A stretch of 64,000 bases of DNA from Providencia rettgeri (lineage in GTDB: Bacteria > Pseudomonadota > Gammaproteobacteria > Enterobacterales > Enterobacteriaceae): contig NZ_CP017671.1 of the NCBI RefSeq assembly GCF_001874625.1, positions 3,534,001-3,598,000 of the forward strand, written 5' to 3'. Shown in pieces: positions 13,786-23,577 of the stretch; position 1 is the stretch's first letter; each line of letters starts with the position of its first letter. The position numbers were made by a program, and so were the translations under genes. The notes under the pieces are model-generated. The model worked only from the letters and a program-made list of their open reading frames with translations, ran no database searches and was not told the DNA's origin.

Positions 13786-14643
13786 ATGTTAGCAAAAATT
13801 ATTGATGGGAAAACGATTGCGCAGACAATTAGGCAAGAAGTTGCCCAAAAAGTACAGTTACGTTTAGAACAAGGAAAACGCGCTCCAGGGCTTGCCGTTA
13901 TTTTAGTCGGTGCCAACCCTGCCTCGCAAATCTATGTTGGCAGTAAGCGTCGTGCTTGTGAAGAAGTCGGTTTTATTTCGCGTTCCTATGATTTACCTGA
14001 TACAACGTCAGAAGCGGAATTACTAAAACTGATTGACGATTTAAACCAAGATACCCAAATTGATGGGATCTTAGTTCAATTGCCATTACCTGCGGGCATT
14101 GATAACGTTAAAGTTATTGAACGCATTCATCCAGACAAAGATGTTGATGGCTTCCACCCCTACAATGTGGGTCGCCTTTGCCAGCGAGCACCTCGCTTAC
14201 GCCCTTGCACACCAAGGGGCATCGTTACGTTGCTAGAACGCTATAATATCAATACACACGGTTTAAATGCCGTTATTATTGGCGCATCTAACATCGTTGG
14301 TCGCCCAATGAGCCTAGAGCTACTATTAGCAGGTTGCACCACAACCGTTACCCATCGTTTTACCCAAGACTTAGAACAACATGTGCGCAATGCAGACTTA
14401 CTTGTTGTTGCGGTTGGTAAGCCTAATTTTATTCCAGGAGAGTGGATTAAATCTGGTGCTATCGTTGTTGATGTTGGTATTAACCGTTTAGAAAATGGTA
14501 AAGTAACAGGGGATATTGATTTTGATGAGGCGTCAAAACGCGCATCTTGGATAACCCCCGTTCCCGGTGGAGTTGGGCCAATGACCGTAGCAACCCTGAT
14601 TCAAAACACGTTACAAGCGTGTGAAGAGTACCACGATATTTAA
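13786..14643 (+). CDS. folD: Bifunctional methylene-THF dehydrogenase / methenyl-THF cyclohydrolase
   Basis: 285 residues from ATG 13786 ([15 protein letters not shown]), matching the E. coli start; the upstream ATG in the same frame is not conserved. FolD interconverts 5,10-methylene-, methenyl- and 10-formyl-tetrahydrofolate with NADP. Visible landmarks are [16 protein letters not shown] with the catalytic lysine, [28 protein letters not shown], the nucleotide-binding [10 protein letters not shown] and the PGGVGPMT signature. It supplies formyl-THF for purines, whose genes purEK lie nearby. It precedes ybcJ by 17 bp, probably as one operon. Confidence 0.97.
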   Translation: MLAKIIDGKTIAQTIRQEVAQKVQLRLEQGKRAPGLAVILVGANPASQIYVGSKRRACEEVGFISRSYDLPDTTSEAELLKLIDDLNQDTQIDGILVQLPLPAGIDNVKVIERIHPDKDVDGFHPYNVGRLCQRAPRLRPCTPRGIVTLLERYNINTHGLNAVIIGASNIVGRPMSLELLLAGCTTTVTHRFTQDLEQHVRNADLLVVAVGKPNFIPGEWIKSGAIVVDVGINRLENGKVTGDIDFDEASKRASWITPVPGGVGPMTVATLIQNTLQACEEYHDI

Positions 14644-14660
14644 TGTAATCTGGAGCAACA

Positions 14661-14873
14661 ATGGAAATTTTCAATCTTGATGGGCATCCGCACGTCGAAC
14701 TGTGCGATTTGCTAAAAATTCAAGGCTGGGCTGAAAGTGGCGCAATGGCTAAAGCAATGATTGCTGATGGCTTAGTACAAGTCGACGGCGTCGTTGAAAC
14801 ACGTAAACGCTGCAAAATTTTGGCTGGAAAAACCGTTTCAATGGGTAGTGAAACAGTCAGAGTTGAAGAATAG
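14661..14873 (+). CDS. ybcJ: S4-domain RNA-binding protein YbcJ
   Basis: 70 residues, co-linear with E. coli YbcJ. The S4-like alpha-L fold is seen in HPHVELCDLLKIQGWAESG, AKAMIADGLVQVDGVVETRK and RCKILAGKTV. The family binds structured RNA; the biological role is not established. It lies 17 bp after folD with TGGAGCAAC upstream, so it is co-transcribed. A strong hairpin follows at 14881-14907. Confidence 0.92.
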   Translation: MEIFNLDGHPHVELCDLLKIQGWAESGAMAKAMIADGLVQVDGVVETRKRCKILAGKTVSMGSETVRVEE

Positions 14874-14880
14874 TTTATTT

Positions 14881-14907
14881 GGGTAAGCTGAGCCATTCAG
14901 CTTACCC
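14881..14907 (+). terminator. Strong hairpin after ybcJ
   Basis: GGGTAAGCTGA (14881-14891), loop GCCAT, TCAGCTTACCC (14897-14907). The following bases, ACCTCCCTCTTTA, are only weakly U-rich, so termination efficiency is uncertain. Confidence 0.6.
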
Positions 14908-15165
14908 ACCTCCCTCTTTACCCCCATCATAACACCCCTTTATCTGTTAGCTCATTTCCAAGTAAACCATCAACAATTTATTTTGAGATATTTTTTATCC
15001 CCTGCCTTTTTAAAAAAACATTATTCTTTGTTTTTGATAAGAAAATAATTTCAGCAACACTTCAGCTCGCAATAAAACTCTCCTTATAAAACGTATTTAT
15101 TTAAGTTAAAAAATTTAACTTAGATCTCAATTTCAACATGATTTTCTTCTATTCCATAGACAAGA

Positions 15166-15195
15166 CTAAACGATTCAGCTATCGTTGTTAACGAT
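15166..15195 (+). promoter_or_regulatory. Cra (FruR) box and palindrome upstream of fruB
   Basis: The minus strand of 15166-15180 reads AGCTGAATCGTTTAG, matching the Cra operator consensus; Cra represses fruBKA until fructose 1-phosphate appears. It is followed by a perfect inverted repeat, ATCGTT-GTT-AACGAT (15181-15195), of unknown binder. The rest of the 14908-15277 intergenic region is AT-rich with no gene that I can see. Confidence 0.75.
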
Positions 15196-15277
15196 AACAT
15201 GATTAACAAACAATCAGATCTGCTCGTAAGCATTCTTTCTGGCTGGTCCGGTTATCACTAAATAATCAGGAGAAATT

Positions 15278-16450
15278 ATGTTTAGCCTATCAATTAATGA
15301 TATCCATCTTGCTGCATCAGCAACTGACAAAAAGAGTGCCATTGAACAAGTGGCTCTAGCATTAGAAAACTCAGGTTATGTTAAAAGTGGTTATGTAAAA
15401 GGGATGCTTAATCGAGAACTGCAAGCCCCCACTTTTTTAGGCAATGGGATTGCTATTCCTCATGGGACAACAGACACTCGAGACCAAGTATTAAAAACGG
15501 GTTTCTCTGTATTCCAATTTCCTCATGGTGTTGAATGGGGCGATGGGCAAACTGCTTACATTGTCATTGGTATTGCAGCTCAATCTAATGAACATTTAGA
15601 ATTGCTTCGCCAATTGACCCACGTTATTAGTGATGAAAATATTGCGCAAGCAATGGTAAAGGCAAATACACCTAAAGCACTAAAGCAATTATTAATGGGA
15701 GAAAGCCAAATTCAGCCATTAAAATTTGACGATACGATGGTTACTATTAATGCCCATGCAGATAATATTAATACACTGAAAATACAAAATATTATTAACC
15801 TACAAAATGCCCAAATAGTGAGTACTGACTTTATTACGCAAGTGCTCACTGAAACACCTTATTACCTTGGACAAGGTATTTGGCTAAGTGATAGCCCTGT
15901 TGGGAACATTCAAAATGGTATTGCGTTATCGGTCGCCAAAAACACCTTTCATTTTCAAGAGCATCCAGTCAAAGCCTTAATCACCATTTCTTATGCGAAT
16001 AACCAAGTTGAGTCATTTCTATCAAAAGTAAGTCAGTTATTACAAAACCAACAAATCAGTCATATTTTAAAAAATGATAACGTTAACTCTTTAGTTTCAC
16101 GCTTTACAAATGAACAAAACACAAACTCCCCTTCCCCCTCCGATTCACTTATAGAACCAAGCCAGTCTGGGATCACTCAAGATTTTACCATTATGAATCC
16201 ACATGGCTTGCATACTCGTCCAAGTACCCTGTTAGTCAGCACTATTAAAAAATTCGAAAGCACAATCACCGTCAGTAACCTTGATGGGACAGCAGTACCT
16301 GTTAATGGGCGTAGTTTAATGAAAATAGTCAGTTTAGGCGCTAAATGTGGCCATCGTTTACGAATTCACGCAGAAGGAGTTGATGCACAGCAAGCGATAA
16401 GCACGATTGGCGAAGCCATTAATTCCGGACTTGGAGAACAAATTCCATGA
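15278..16450 (+). CDS. fruB: Fructose PTS diphosphoryl transfer protein FPr (EIIA-HPr)
   Basis: 390 residues (E. coli 376). Residues 1-145 are the EIIA-Fru domain, with the phosphoryl-carrying His62 in IPHGTT. The middle (about 150-290) is the degenerate receiver-like linker. Residues 300-390 are an HPr domain with His312 in GLHTRP. The protein passes phosphate from enzyme I to FruA. It is first in a tight fruBKA operon, its stop overlapping the fruK start (ATGA), behind a Cra box. The start follows CAGGAG at 15269-15274. Confidence 0.96.
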   Translation: MFSLSINDIHLAASATDKKSAIEQVALALENSGYVKSGYVKGMLNRELQAPTFLGNGIAIPHGTTDTRDQVLKTGFSVFQFPHGVEWGDGQTAYIVIGIAAQSNEHLELLRQLTHVISDENIAQAMVKANTPKALKQLLMGESQIQPLKFDDTMVTINAHADNINTLKIQNIINLQNAQIVSTDFITQVLTETPYYLGQGIWLSDSPVGNIQNGIALSVAKNTFHFQEHPVKALITISYANNQVESFLSKVSQLLQNQQISHILKNDNVNSLVSRFTNEQNTNSPSPSDSLIEPSQSGITQDFTIMNPHGLHTRPSTLLVSTIKKFESTITVSNLDGTAVPVNGRSLMKIVSLGAKCGHRLRIHAEGVDAQQAISTIGEAINSGLGEQIP

Positions 16451-17391
16451 GTAGAAGAGTTGCAACTATCACTTTAAACCCAGCTTATGACTTAGTTGGT
16501 CTGTTAACTGATATCCATCGTGGTGATGTGAATTTAGTTAAAACTGCAGGTCTTCACGCAGCAGGAAAAGGGATCAATGTCGCCAAAGTACTTAAAAATT
16601 TAGATATTGATGTCACCGTCGGTGGTTTTTTAGGAAAAGAAAACCAAGATGGCTTTCAAAAAGTCTTTAGTGAAACGGGTATCGCGAATCGCTTCCAAGT
16701 CGTTGAAGGACGTACACGAATTAATGTGAAACTCACAGAGCAAGCTGGGTCTGTGACTGATTTCAATTTTTCAGGTTTTAGCATTACCAAAGCAGATTGG
16801 CAGCGTTTCGTAACAGACTCACTAAGCTGGGCTGGGCAATTCGATATGATTTGTGTTAGCGGAAGTTTACCTCAAGGCGTCGACTTAAATGATTTTACCC
16901 AATGGATGCGCCGCCTGCGTGAACAATGCATGTGTGTGATTTTTGATAGTAGTCGCGAAGCCTTTGTCGCAGGCTTAAAAGCATTACCTTGGCTAGTCAA
17001 ACCCAATCACCGTGAATTAGAAATTTGGGCAGGCAGAGCACTATCTACCCATCAAGAAATTGTTGAGGCCGCGAATCAGCTCCGGCAGCAAGGTATTGCC
17101 CATGTTGTCGTTTCTTTGGGTGAAGAAGGTGCTATGTGGGTTAACGCATCAGGGGCTTGGTTTGCAAAACCACCTAAATGCGAAGTTATCAGTACTGTTG
17201 GTGCCGGAGACTCCATGGTTGGCGGGCTAATCTATGGCTTATTAATGAGCCAAACTAGTGAACATACCTTACGTCTTGCTACAGCGGTATCCGCACTCGC
17301 AGTCTCACAACCTAATGTTGGTGTTACTAACAGAGCTCAACTTGCACGCATGATGGCTCAAATTGACTTACAGCCGTTTACAGTAGAATAA
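16447..17391 (+). CDS. fruK: 1-phosphofructokinase
   Basis: 314 residues of the PfkB carbohydrate kinase family. TLNPAYDL at the N-terminus, GGFLGKENQDGF, and the C-terminal anion-hole motif STVGAGDSMVGG with catalytic Asp are diagnostic. It phosphorylates fructose 1-phosphate to fructose 1,6-bisphosphate, removing the Cra inducer. Its start overlaps fruB by four bases, and fruA follows eight bases after its stop. Confidence 0.96.
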   Translation: MSRRVATITLNPAYDLVGLLTDIHRGDVNLVKTAGLHAAGKGINVAKVLKNLDIDVTVGGFLGKENQDGFQKVFSETGIANRFQVVEGRTRINVKLTEQAGSVTDFNFSGFSITKADWQRFVTDSLSWAGQFDMICVSGSLPQGVDLNDFTQWMRRLREQCMCVIFDSSREAFVAGLKALPWLVKPNHRELEIWAGRALSTHQEIVEAANQLRQQGIAHVVVSLGEEGAMWVNASGAWFAKPPKCEVISTVGAGDSMVGGLIYGLLMSQTSEHTLRLATAVSALAVSQPNVGVTNRAQLARMMAQIDLQPFTVE

Positions 17392-17399
17392 GGGTAAAC

Positions 17400-19097
17400 A
17401 TGATGAAAATACTAATCGCTCCGAGTCATCAACAAGGTCCTGCTATTGTCTGGCTGGCTATTGATGCCTTAAAAAAAATATCTGCTAGCCAAAATATTAC
17501 GTTTACAGAACAACTTTCAGATGCCGATATTATCATTTGTTTTGAAAATCAACTACCTGATAACTTTCCTTGCATCGATAAAAAAGTTTATTTTGGCCTT
17601 CCTGAGCACGCAATTAGGCAACCTGCTGAATTTCTTTCAGCAGCTCTTAGCCAAGCTATATTCTTAACAGAAAATGCTTCAGCACCTTCTCATTCATCTC
17701 CTCTATCTGTTCTGGCAGTTACCGCCTGCCCTACAGGGGTTGCACATACCTATATGTCAGCAGAAGCTCTTGAAACTGAAGCCAAAAAACGTGGCTGGCA
17801 TATAAAAGTAGAAACTCGAGGTTCCGTCGGTGTAGGAAACGAAATTACACCAGAAGAAATAGAACGGGCCGATCTTGTTATCGTCGCGGCAGACATTGAA
17901 GTCAATGTTGATAAATTTGCGGGGAAAAAAATGTACCGCACCTCCACCAGTGCGGCATTGAAAAAAACAGCTCAAGTAATGGATAAAGCTATAGAAGAAG
18001 CGAGTCTATTCACGCCACAATGTGGAACCCCCTCCTCGCAATCACATAAAACCAATGAAAAACGTGGAATATATAAACACTTACTCACTGGAGTGTCTTA
18101 TATGCTTCCGATGGTTGTTGCCGGAGGTCTGTGCACCGCACTGTCATTTGCTTTTGGTTTGGACGCTTCCAACATTGAAGGGTCACTGGCTTGGGCACTT
18201 AGCCTAATTGGTGGACAAACAGCTCTCGCGTTGATGGTGCCAGTGCTATCCGGTTATATCGCCTACTCTATTGCTGATAGGACTGGTTTAACGCCAGGTC
18301 TAGTCGGCGGTGTACTTGCAACCACTTTAGGTGCTGGGTTCTTAGGTGGGATTATTTCTGGCTTCCTTGCGGGTTACAGTGCTCATTTTATTAGTACTCG
18401 ATTAAAATTACCGCAAACAATGGAGGCACTAAAACCAATTTTAATCGTGCCACTAATTTCTACCTTAGTGACCGGCCTAGCCATGATCTATGTAATAGGG
18501 CATCCCGTCGCTTGGTTAATGGATTGGCTAACAAACTGGCTAAATACGATGGGAACCACCAATGCCGTGATCTTAGGGGCGATTCTCGGTGCAATGATGT
18601 GCACTGATATGGGAGGCCCGGTCAATAAAGCTGCCTATGCTTTTGGTGTGGGCCTGTTAAGTTCACAAACTTATGCGCCAATGGCAGCGATTATGGCAGC
18701 AGGAATGGTTCCCCCTCTTGCAATGGGTATTGCAACCTTTTTGGCTCGTCATAAATTTGTTCCAGCGGAACGTGAGGCAGGCAAAGCTTCATTTGTTCTA
18801 GGATTATGCTTTATTTCTGAAGGAGCCATTCCCTTTGCAGCAAAAGACCCTATCCGTGTTCTCCCTGTTTGTATCATTGGTGGCGCAATAACTGGAGCGT
18901 TATCCATGTACTTTGGTATTCAGTTGATGGCACCTCACGGGGGTCTATTTGTGCTGTTAATACCCGGAGCCATTAATCATGTATTGATGTATTTATTCGC
19001 GATAGTAGTTGGCACAGTGGTTTCAGGTGTGCTTTATGCCATTGTCAAAAAAGCAACCCCTAAAGAAGCTCAACAAGAAATGGCAAGTATCGCTTAG
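17400..19097 (+). CDS. fruA: Fructose-specific PTS permease EIIB'BC
   Basis: 565 residues, as in E. coli (563). Residues 1-95 are the inactive EIIB' duplicate. Residues 102-200 are EIIB, with phosphocysteine Cys110 in TACPTGVAHTYMSAE. Residues 225-550 are the EIIC membrane domain, with GYIAYSIADRTGLTPGLVGG and the EGAIPFAAKDPIRV substrate motif. It imports fructose as fructose 1-phosphate. The gene starts at tandem ATG codons 8 bp after fruK; the second is equally possible. Confidence 0.96.
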   Translation: MMKILIAPSHQQGPAIVWLAIDALKKISASQNITFTEQLSDADIIICFENQLPDNFPCIDKKVYFGLPEHAIRQPAEFLSAALSQAIFLTENASAPSHSSPLSVLAVTACPTGVAHTYMSAEALETEAKKRGWHIKVETRGSVGVGNEITPEEIERADLVIVAADIEVNVDKFAGKKMYRTSTSAALKKTAQVMDKAIEEASLFTPQCGTPSSQSHKTNEKRGIYKHLLTGVSYMLPMVVAGGLCTALSFAFGLDASNIEGSLAWALSLIGGQTALALMVPVLSGYIAYSIADRTGLTPGLVGGVLATTLGAGFLGGIISGFLAGYSAHFISTRLKLPQTMEALKPILIVPLISTLVTGLAMIYVIGHPVAWLMDWLTNWLNTMGTTNAVILGAILGAMMCTDMGGPVNKAAYAFGVGLLSSQTYAPMAAIMAAGMVPPLAMGIATFLARHKFVPAEREAGKASFVLGLCFISEGAIPFAAKDPIRVLPVCIIGGAITGALSMYFGIQLMAPHGGLFVLLIPGAINHVLMYLFAIVVGTVVSGVLYAIVKKATPKEAQQEMASIA

Positions 19098-19144
19098 TCA
19101 TACCAATTTAAGTTCCATTCCTAGTCCCTGTTGGTAGTCTTATT

Positions 19145-19168
19145 CCCCCCTTAATTGGGGGGCTTTTA
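19145..19168 (+). terminator. Terminator of fruBKA
   Basis: CCCCCC (19145-19150), loop TTAATT, GGGGGG (19157-19162), then CTTTTA. A second small hairpin (CGGTTAG/CTAACCG) follows near 19190. Confidence 0.85.
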
Positions 19169-19261
19169 TCTAGAACAAAATAAAAACGGTTAGATATCAC
19201 TACCTAACCGCTTAAATATCTAACGCTTTATTTTTAACTCAATTTATATTTGAAATAAAAC

Positions 19262-20017
19262 TTATATTAATATGCTGAATATTTAATGTTATTGCTAGGC
19301 GCTGAACGCGGATAACTTGGGGAGCATACAAAAGTATGTGACCCAAGTAGCCAAGTGATGGCAACACCGCCACAACGTGAAGTTGATTCTTATTAATACG
19401 CTAAATAGTTCGTGTTGTGGCTAGGCGCCGAACGCGGATAACTTGGGGAGCATACAAAAGTATGTGACCCAAGTAGCCAAGTGATGACAACACCGCCACA
19501 GCGTGAAATTAACACTTATTAATACGCTAAATAGTTCGTATTGTGGCTAGGCACCGAAAGCGGATAACTCGGGGAGCATACAAAGGTATGTGACCCAAGT
19601 AGCCAAGTGATGGCAACACCGCCACAGCGTGAAATTAACACTTATTAATACGCTAAATAGTTCGTGTTGTGGCTAGGCGCCGAACGCGGATAACTTGGGG
19701 AGCATACAAAGGTATATGACCCAAGTAACCAAGTGATGGCAACACCGCCACAGCGTGAAATTAACACTTATTAATACGCTAAATAGTTCGTGTTGTGGCT
19801 AGGCGCCGAACGCGGATAACTTGGGGAGCATACAAAAGTATGTGACCCAAGTAGCCAAGTGATGGCAACACCGCCACAGCGTGAAATTAACACTTATTAA
19901 TACGCTAAATAGTTCGCGTTGTGGCTAGGCGCCGAACGCGGATAACTTGGGGAGCATACAAAAGTATGTGACCCAAGTAGCCAAGTGATGGCAACACCGC
20001 CACAGCGCGAAATATGA
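19262..20017. repeat. Tandem array of six ERIC elements, 126-bp period
   Basis: The landmark GCTAGGC occurs at 19294, 19420, 19546, 19672, 19798 and 19924, exactly 126 bp apart. Each unit contains the ERIC core palindrome: CTTGGG-GAG-CATAC-AAAA-GTATG-TGA-CCCAAG, with outer arms GTTGTGGC and GCCACAGC that pair across the unit. The last unit ends in the normal ERIC terminus (GAAATATGACGCGTATT) at the cysS stop codon, and the first has a diverged left end. Copies 2-6 are nearly identical. It occupies the whole fruA-cysS intergenic region and encodes no credible protein. Confidence 0.9.
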
Positions 20018-20023
20018 CGCGTA

Positions 20024-21412
20024 TTATTTGCGACGCCACGTAGTGCCAGCCGCACCATCCTCCAACACCACCCCCATTGCAGTAAGTTCATCACGCGCCG
20101 CATCCGCTTGTGCCCAATCTTTATTCTGACGCGCATCTAACCGTTGTTGAATTAATGCCTCAATTTTTGCCACTTCCGCATCATCTTCAGTCTGTGAGCC
20201 ACCTTTTAGGAAACTTTCTGGGTCTTGTTCTAACAAACCTAGAACACCGGCTAGCTCACGAAGTTGTGCCGCCATCCCATTGGCCGCTGACATATCTTCT
20301 GATTTCAAGCGGTTTACTTCACGCACCATATCAAACAATACAGAATAGGCTTCTGGAGTATTAAAATCGTCATTCATCGCTTCAATAAAACGAGCTTTAA
20401 ATTCTTCACCGCCAGCTGGTACAGCTGATTTATCGGTGCCTCGTAATGCGGTATACATGCGCTCAAGTGCTGTACGAGCCTGCTTTAAATTTTCTTCGGT
20501 ATAATTGAGTTGGCTACGATAATGACCAGATAACAAGAAATAACGTACCGTTTCTGCATCGTAATATTCAAGCACATCACGAATAGTAAAAAAGTTATTG
20601 AGAGATTTAGACATTTTCTCTCTATCGACCATCACCATCCCTGAGTGCATCCAATAATTAACATATGGGCCATCATGGGCACAGGTAGATTGTGCAATTT
20701 CGTTTTCATGGTGTGGGAACATTAAGTCAGAGCCCCCACCGTGAATATCAAAATGGTTACCTAACGTTTTGCTATTCATCGCGGAACATTCAATATGCCA
20801 GCCTGGGCGACCTAAACCCCAAGGTGACTCCCAACTAGGTTCACCTTGTTTGGACATTTTCCACAACACAAAATCCATTGGATTTCGTTTAACATCCGCA
20901 ACTTCAACGCGTGCACCCGCTTGCAGTTGTTCTAAATCTTGGCGCGACAATAAGCCATAATTCGGGTCAGTTTTTACCTCAAACATGACATCGCCATTAC
21001 CTGCAACATACGCGTGTCCACGTTCAATTAAACTTTGGGTTAATTCAATAATTTCACTAATATGGCGTGTTGCACGTGGCTCGCTGTCTGGGCGCAAGAT
21101 ATTTAAAGCATCGAAATCTTTATGCATTTCAGCCAGCATACGCGTTGTCAGCGCTTCAACGCTTTCATTATTTTCCGCCGCACGTTTAATGATTTTATCG
21201 TCAATATCAGTCACATTACGAACATAATTCAAGTCATAACCTAAATAACGTAAATAACGGCTAATTGCATCAAACGCTACAAATGTACGGCCATGACCGA
21301 TATGACACAAGTCGTAGATAGTGATGCCACACACATACATCCCAATCTTACCTGCGTGGATGGGCTTAAACTCTTCTTTTTGGCGACTTAGTGTATTAAA
21401 AATTTGCAGCAT
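20024..21412 (-). CDS. cysS: Cysteinyl-tRNA synthetase
   Basis: 462 residues (E. coli 461). Class I landmarks are the first zinc-ligand region [10 protein letters not shown], the HIGH-like [30 protein letters not shown], and the KMSKS loop [10 protein letters not shown]. It charges tRNA-Cys. The C-terminus GTTWRRK is the family end, and its TAA lies directly at the edge of the ERIC array. It is divergent from ppiB. Confidence 0.97.
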   Translation of the reverse strand: MLQIFNTLSRQKEEFKPIHAGKIGMYVCGITIYDLCHIGHGRTFVAFDAISRYLRYLGYDLNYVRNVTDIDDKIIKRAAENNESVEALTTRMLAEMHKDFDALNILRPDSEPRATRHISEIIELTQSLIERGHAYVAGNGDVMFEVKTDPNYGLLSRQDLEQLQAGARVEVADVKRNPMDFVLWKMSKQGEPSWESPWGLGRPGWHIECSAMNSKTLGNHFDIHGGGSDLMFPHHENEIAQSTCAHDGPYVNYWMHSGMVMVDREKMSKSLNNFFTIRDVLEYYDAETVRYFLLSGHYRSQLNYTEENLKQARTALERMYTALRGTDKSAVPAGGEEFKARFIEAMNDDFNTPEAYSVLFDMVREVNRLKSEDMSAANGMAAQLRELAGVLGLLEQDPESFLKGGSQTEDDAEVAKIEALIQQRLDARQNKDWAQADAARDELTAMGVVLEDGAAGTTWRRK

Positions 21413-21681
21413 CTGAACTTTTCCATTTTATTTGAAAAATGATTATCGATTTCTATCGATAAAATATCATGTTATTGAACCCCGTTCACCTTAAGAATGC
21501 AAGGGTTTAACCTACCTTTACTATCGGTTTTTTCATTGTATTTAAGACGCACCTATTATGCTATAAAACAGCTACAATGCGTACTGCTGCTTCAAGTCAG
21601 GTTTTATCTGTGATATAAACTTGCTGATCTCAACGCTTTCGCAAGATAGCGCATAAAAAACAATTATTCAGGATAGCTATT

Positions 21682-22176
21682 ATGGTTACATTTCATACCA
21701 ATCACGGTGACATTGTTATCAAAACCTTTGACGATAAAGCCCCCGTCACAGTCGAAAACTTTTTAACTTATTGTCGTGAAGGTTTCTACAATAATACCAT
21801 TTTCCATCGTGTTATTAATGGTTTCATGATCCAAGGTGGTGGTTTTGAGCCCGGCATGGAACAAAAAAACACTAAAGCTCCTATCAAAAATGAAGCTAAC
21901 AACGGTGTCAAAAACAGCCGTGGTACATTAGCAATGGCTCGTACCAACGACCCACATTCTGCAACCGCACAATTTTTTATTAACGTTGTTGATAATGACT
22001 TCTTAAACTTCCGCTCAGAGCGCCCTGATGGCTGGGGTTACTGCGTATTTGCAGAGGTTGTTGAAGGCATGGACGTTGTCGACAAAATCAAAGGGGTATC
22101 TACTGGTCGCAGTGGGTTCCACCAAGACGTTCCTCGTGAAGATGTAATCATTGAGAAAGTGACAGTTAGCGAGTAA
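21682..22176 (+). CDS. ppiB: Peptidyl-prolyl cis-trans isomerase B (cytoplasmic cyclophilin)
   Basis: 164 residues without a signal peptide, so cytoplasmic. [13 protein letters not shown] with the catalytic Arg, then [18 protein letters not shown], and [17 protein letters not shown] are the cyclophilin active-site blocks. It speeds proline isomerisation in folding proteins. It is preceded by CAGGATAGC and lies 10 bp before lpxH, probably as an operon, as in E. coli. Confidence 0.96.
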   Translation: MVTFHTNHGDIVIKTFDDKAPVTVENFLTYCREGFYNNTIFHRVINGFMIQGGGFEPGMEQKNTKAPIKNEANNGVKNSRGTLAMARTNDPHSATAQFFINVVDNDFLNFRSERPDGWGYCVFAEVVEGMDVVDKIKGVSTGRSGFHQDVPREDVIIEKVTVSE

Positions 22177-22186
22177 GCCTGAGCGC

Positions 22187-22912
22187 ATGTCCACTTATAT
22201 CATTGCAGATTTGCATTTGAGTGAAGATGAACCGGCGATCACCGCCGGTTTTATTAATTTTATTCAACAGCAAGCCATCCACGCCGATAGCCTGTATATC
22301 CTCGGTGATTTTTTTAATTATTGGGTGGGTGATGATGATCAAGGCCCGCTTCATCAACTTGTTGCTAACGAATTAAAAACACTGACAAGTCAGGGAGTCC
22401 CTTGCTATTTCATTCACGGAAATCGGGATTTTTTGATGGGTAAACGTTACGCCAAACAATGTGGCATGACTATTTTGCCCCAAGAAACATTGCTGGAACT
22501 TTATGGTAATCGCATTTTGATTTTACACGGTGATACTTTATGCACTGATGATGCCGCTTATCAAAACTACCGTAAAAAAGTCCATACTCCATGGGTTCAA
22601 CGTATTTTTCTTGCACTTCCCTTATTTATTCGCCGCCGCATTGCCCAAAAAATGCGCCAAAATAGCCAGTATGCAAGCAGTATGAAAGCAGAATCCATCA
22701 TGGATGTTAATCCTCAAGCGGTTATTGACGCACTAAAAAGGCACCAAGCCCAATGGATGATCCACGGTCATACCCACCGCCCTGCTATTCATGAAATCAA
22801 TATTGGTGGTAAAGTTCATTTTCGTGGCGTGTTAGGTGCATGGCATCATGAAGGTTCTGCCTTTGTTATCAATCAACAAGGTATCGAACTCATTTTCTTC
22901 CCATTCGAATAA
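22187..22912 (+). CDS. lpxH: UDP-2,3-diacylglucosamine diphosphatase
   Basis: 241 residues (E. coli 240). Metallophosphoesterase metal motifs are in order: [36 protein letters not shown] and HGHTHRPA. It hydrolyses UDP-diacylglucosamine to lipid X plus UMP in lipid A synthesis, at the inner face of the cytoplasmic membrane. The ATG follows GAGCGC, 10 bp after ppiB. Confidence 0.96.
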   Translation: MSTYIIADLHLSEDEPAITAGFINFIQQQAIHADSLYILGDFFNYWVGDDDQGPLHQLVANELKTLTSQGVPCYFIHGNRDFLMGKRYAKQCGMTILPQETLLELYGNRILILHGDTLCTDDAAYQNYRKKVHTPWVQRIFLALPLFIRRRIAQKMRQNSQYASSMKAESIMDVNPQAVIDALKRHQAQWMIHGHTHRPAIHEINIGGKVHFRGVLGAWHHEGSAFVINQQGIELIFFPFE

Positions 22913-22964
22913 CGCTTCTGCAACTTCTTGGTTGTAAACACAACTGATTGCCTATTTATTAATC

Positions 22965-22980
22965 ACGCAAACGTTTTCCT
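22965..22980 (+). promoter_or_regulatory. PurR operator of purEK
   Basis: ACGCAAACGTTTTCCT is a near-perfect PurR box (consensus ACGCAAACGTTTNCNT). It lies upstream of a TATGAT -10 candidate (22997-23002), so hypoxanthine- or guanine-bound PurR should block purE transcription. Confidence 0.88.
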
Positions 22981-23061
22981 TGCTGCTTTGTCGTGATATG
23001 ATCGGCACAATTCAATTCTCCGCCTTCGGGTGACGTTTTTTTCAATACAGGAAAGCACCAA

Positions 23062-23577
23062 ATGACTGCCCAAGCTTCTGATCAATCTGCGGCAAAAATC
23101 GCCATTGTTATGGGTTCGAAAAGTGACTGGACAACCATGCAGCATGCTGCTGATGTGTTAACCGAGCTCCAACTCCCTTTTCATGTCGAAATAGTCTCAG
23201 CACACCGCACCCCAGACAAACTGTTTTCTTTCGCTGAAAATGCGAAAGAAAATGGCTTTGATGTGATTATTGCCGGTGCTGGCGGAGCCGCTCATTTACC
23301 GGGTATGTTAGCAGCGAAAACCTTAGTTCCTGTATTTGGCGTTCCTGTACAAAGTGCTGCACTCAGTGGCGTCGATAGCCTCTATTCTATCGTACAAATG
23401 CCCAAAGGGGTCCCCGTTGGGACCTTAGCTATAGGCAAAGCAGGCGCTGCCAATGCGGCTTTATTAGCCGCTCAAGTACTCGCAATCAGTGACTCCGTCG
23501 TTTTCAATCGCCTCGCTGCATGGCGTGCGACGCAAACTGATGATGTGTTAAACAACCCAGATCCGAGGGAAGCCTAA
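23062..23577 (+). CDS. purE: N5-carboxyaminoimidazole ribonucleotide mutase
   Basis: 171 residues. [10 protein letters not shown], the catalytic SAHRTPDK and [13 protein letters not shown] are PurE class I motifs. It converts N5-CAIR to CAIR in purine synthesis, downstream of PurK. Its TAA overlaps the purK ATG by one base, so they are co-translated. A PurR box precedes it. Confidence 0.97.
   Translation: MTAQASDQSAAKIAIVMGSKSDWTTMQHAADVLTELQLPFHVEIVSAHRTPDKLFSFAENAKENGFDVIIAGAGGAAHLPGMLAAKTLVPVFGVPVQSAALSGVDSLYSIVQMPKGVPVGTLAIGKAGAANAALLAAQVLAISDSVVFNRLAAWRATQTDDVLNNPDPREA

Noticed and set aside
19262-20017. Possible CRISPR array, because of regular repeat spacing
   Set aside because: The whole 126-bp unit repeats, with no unique spacers and no cas genes; the sequence is ERIC.
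19897-20136. Open frame across the last ERIC copy and the cysS end
   Set aside because: It is read through repeat DNA and antisense-frame cysS sequence; no ribosome binding site and no protein-like composition.
22913-23061. Purine riboswitch upstream of purE
   Set aside because: The leader holds a PurR box and a simple promoter; no aptamer-like conserved core was seen.
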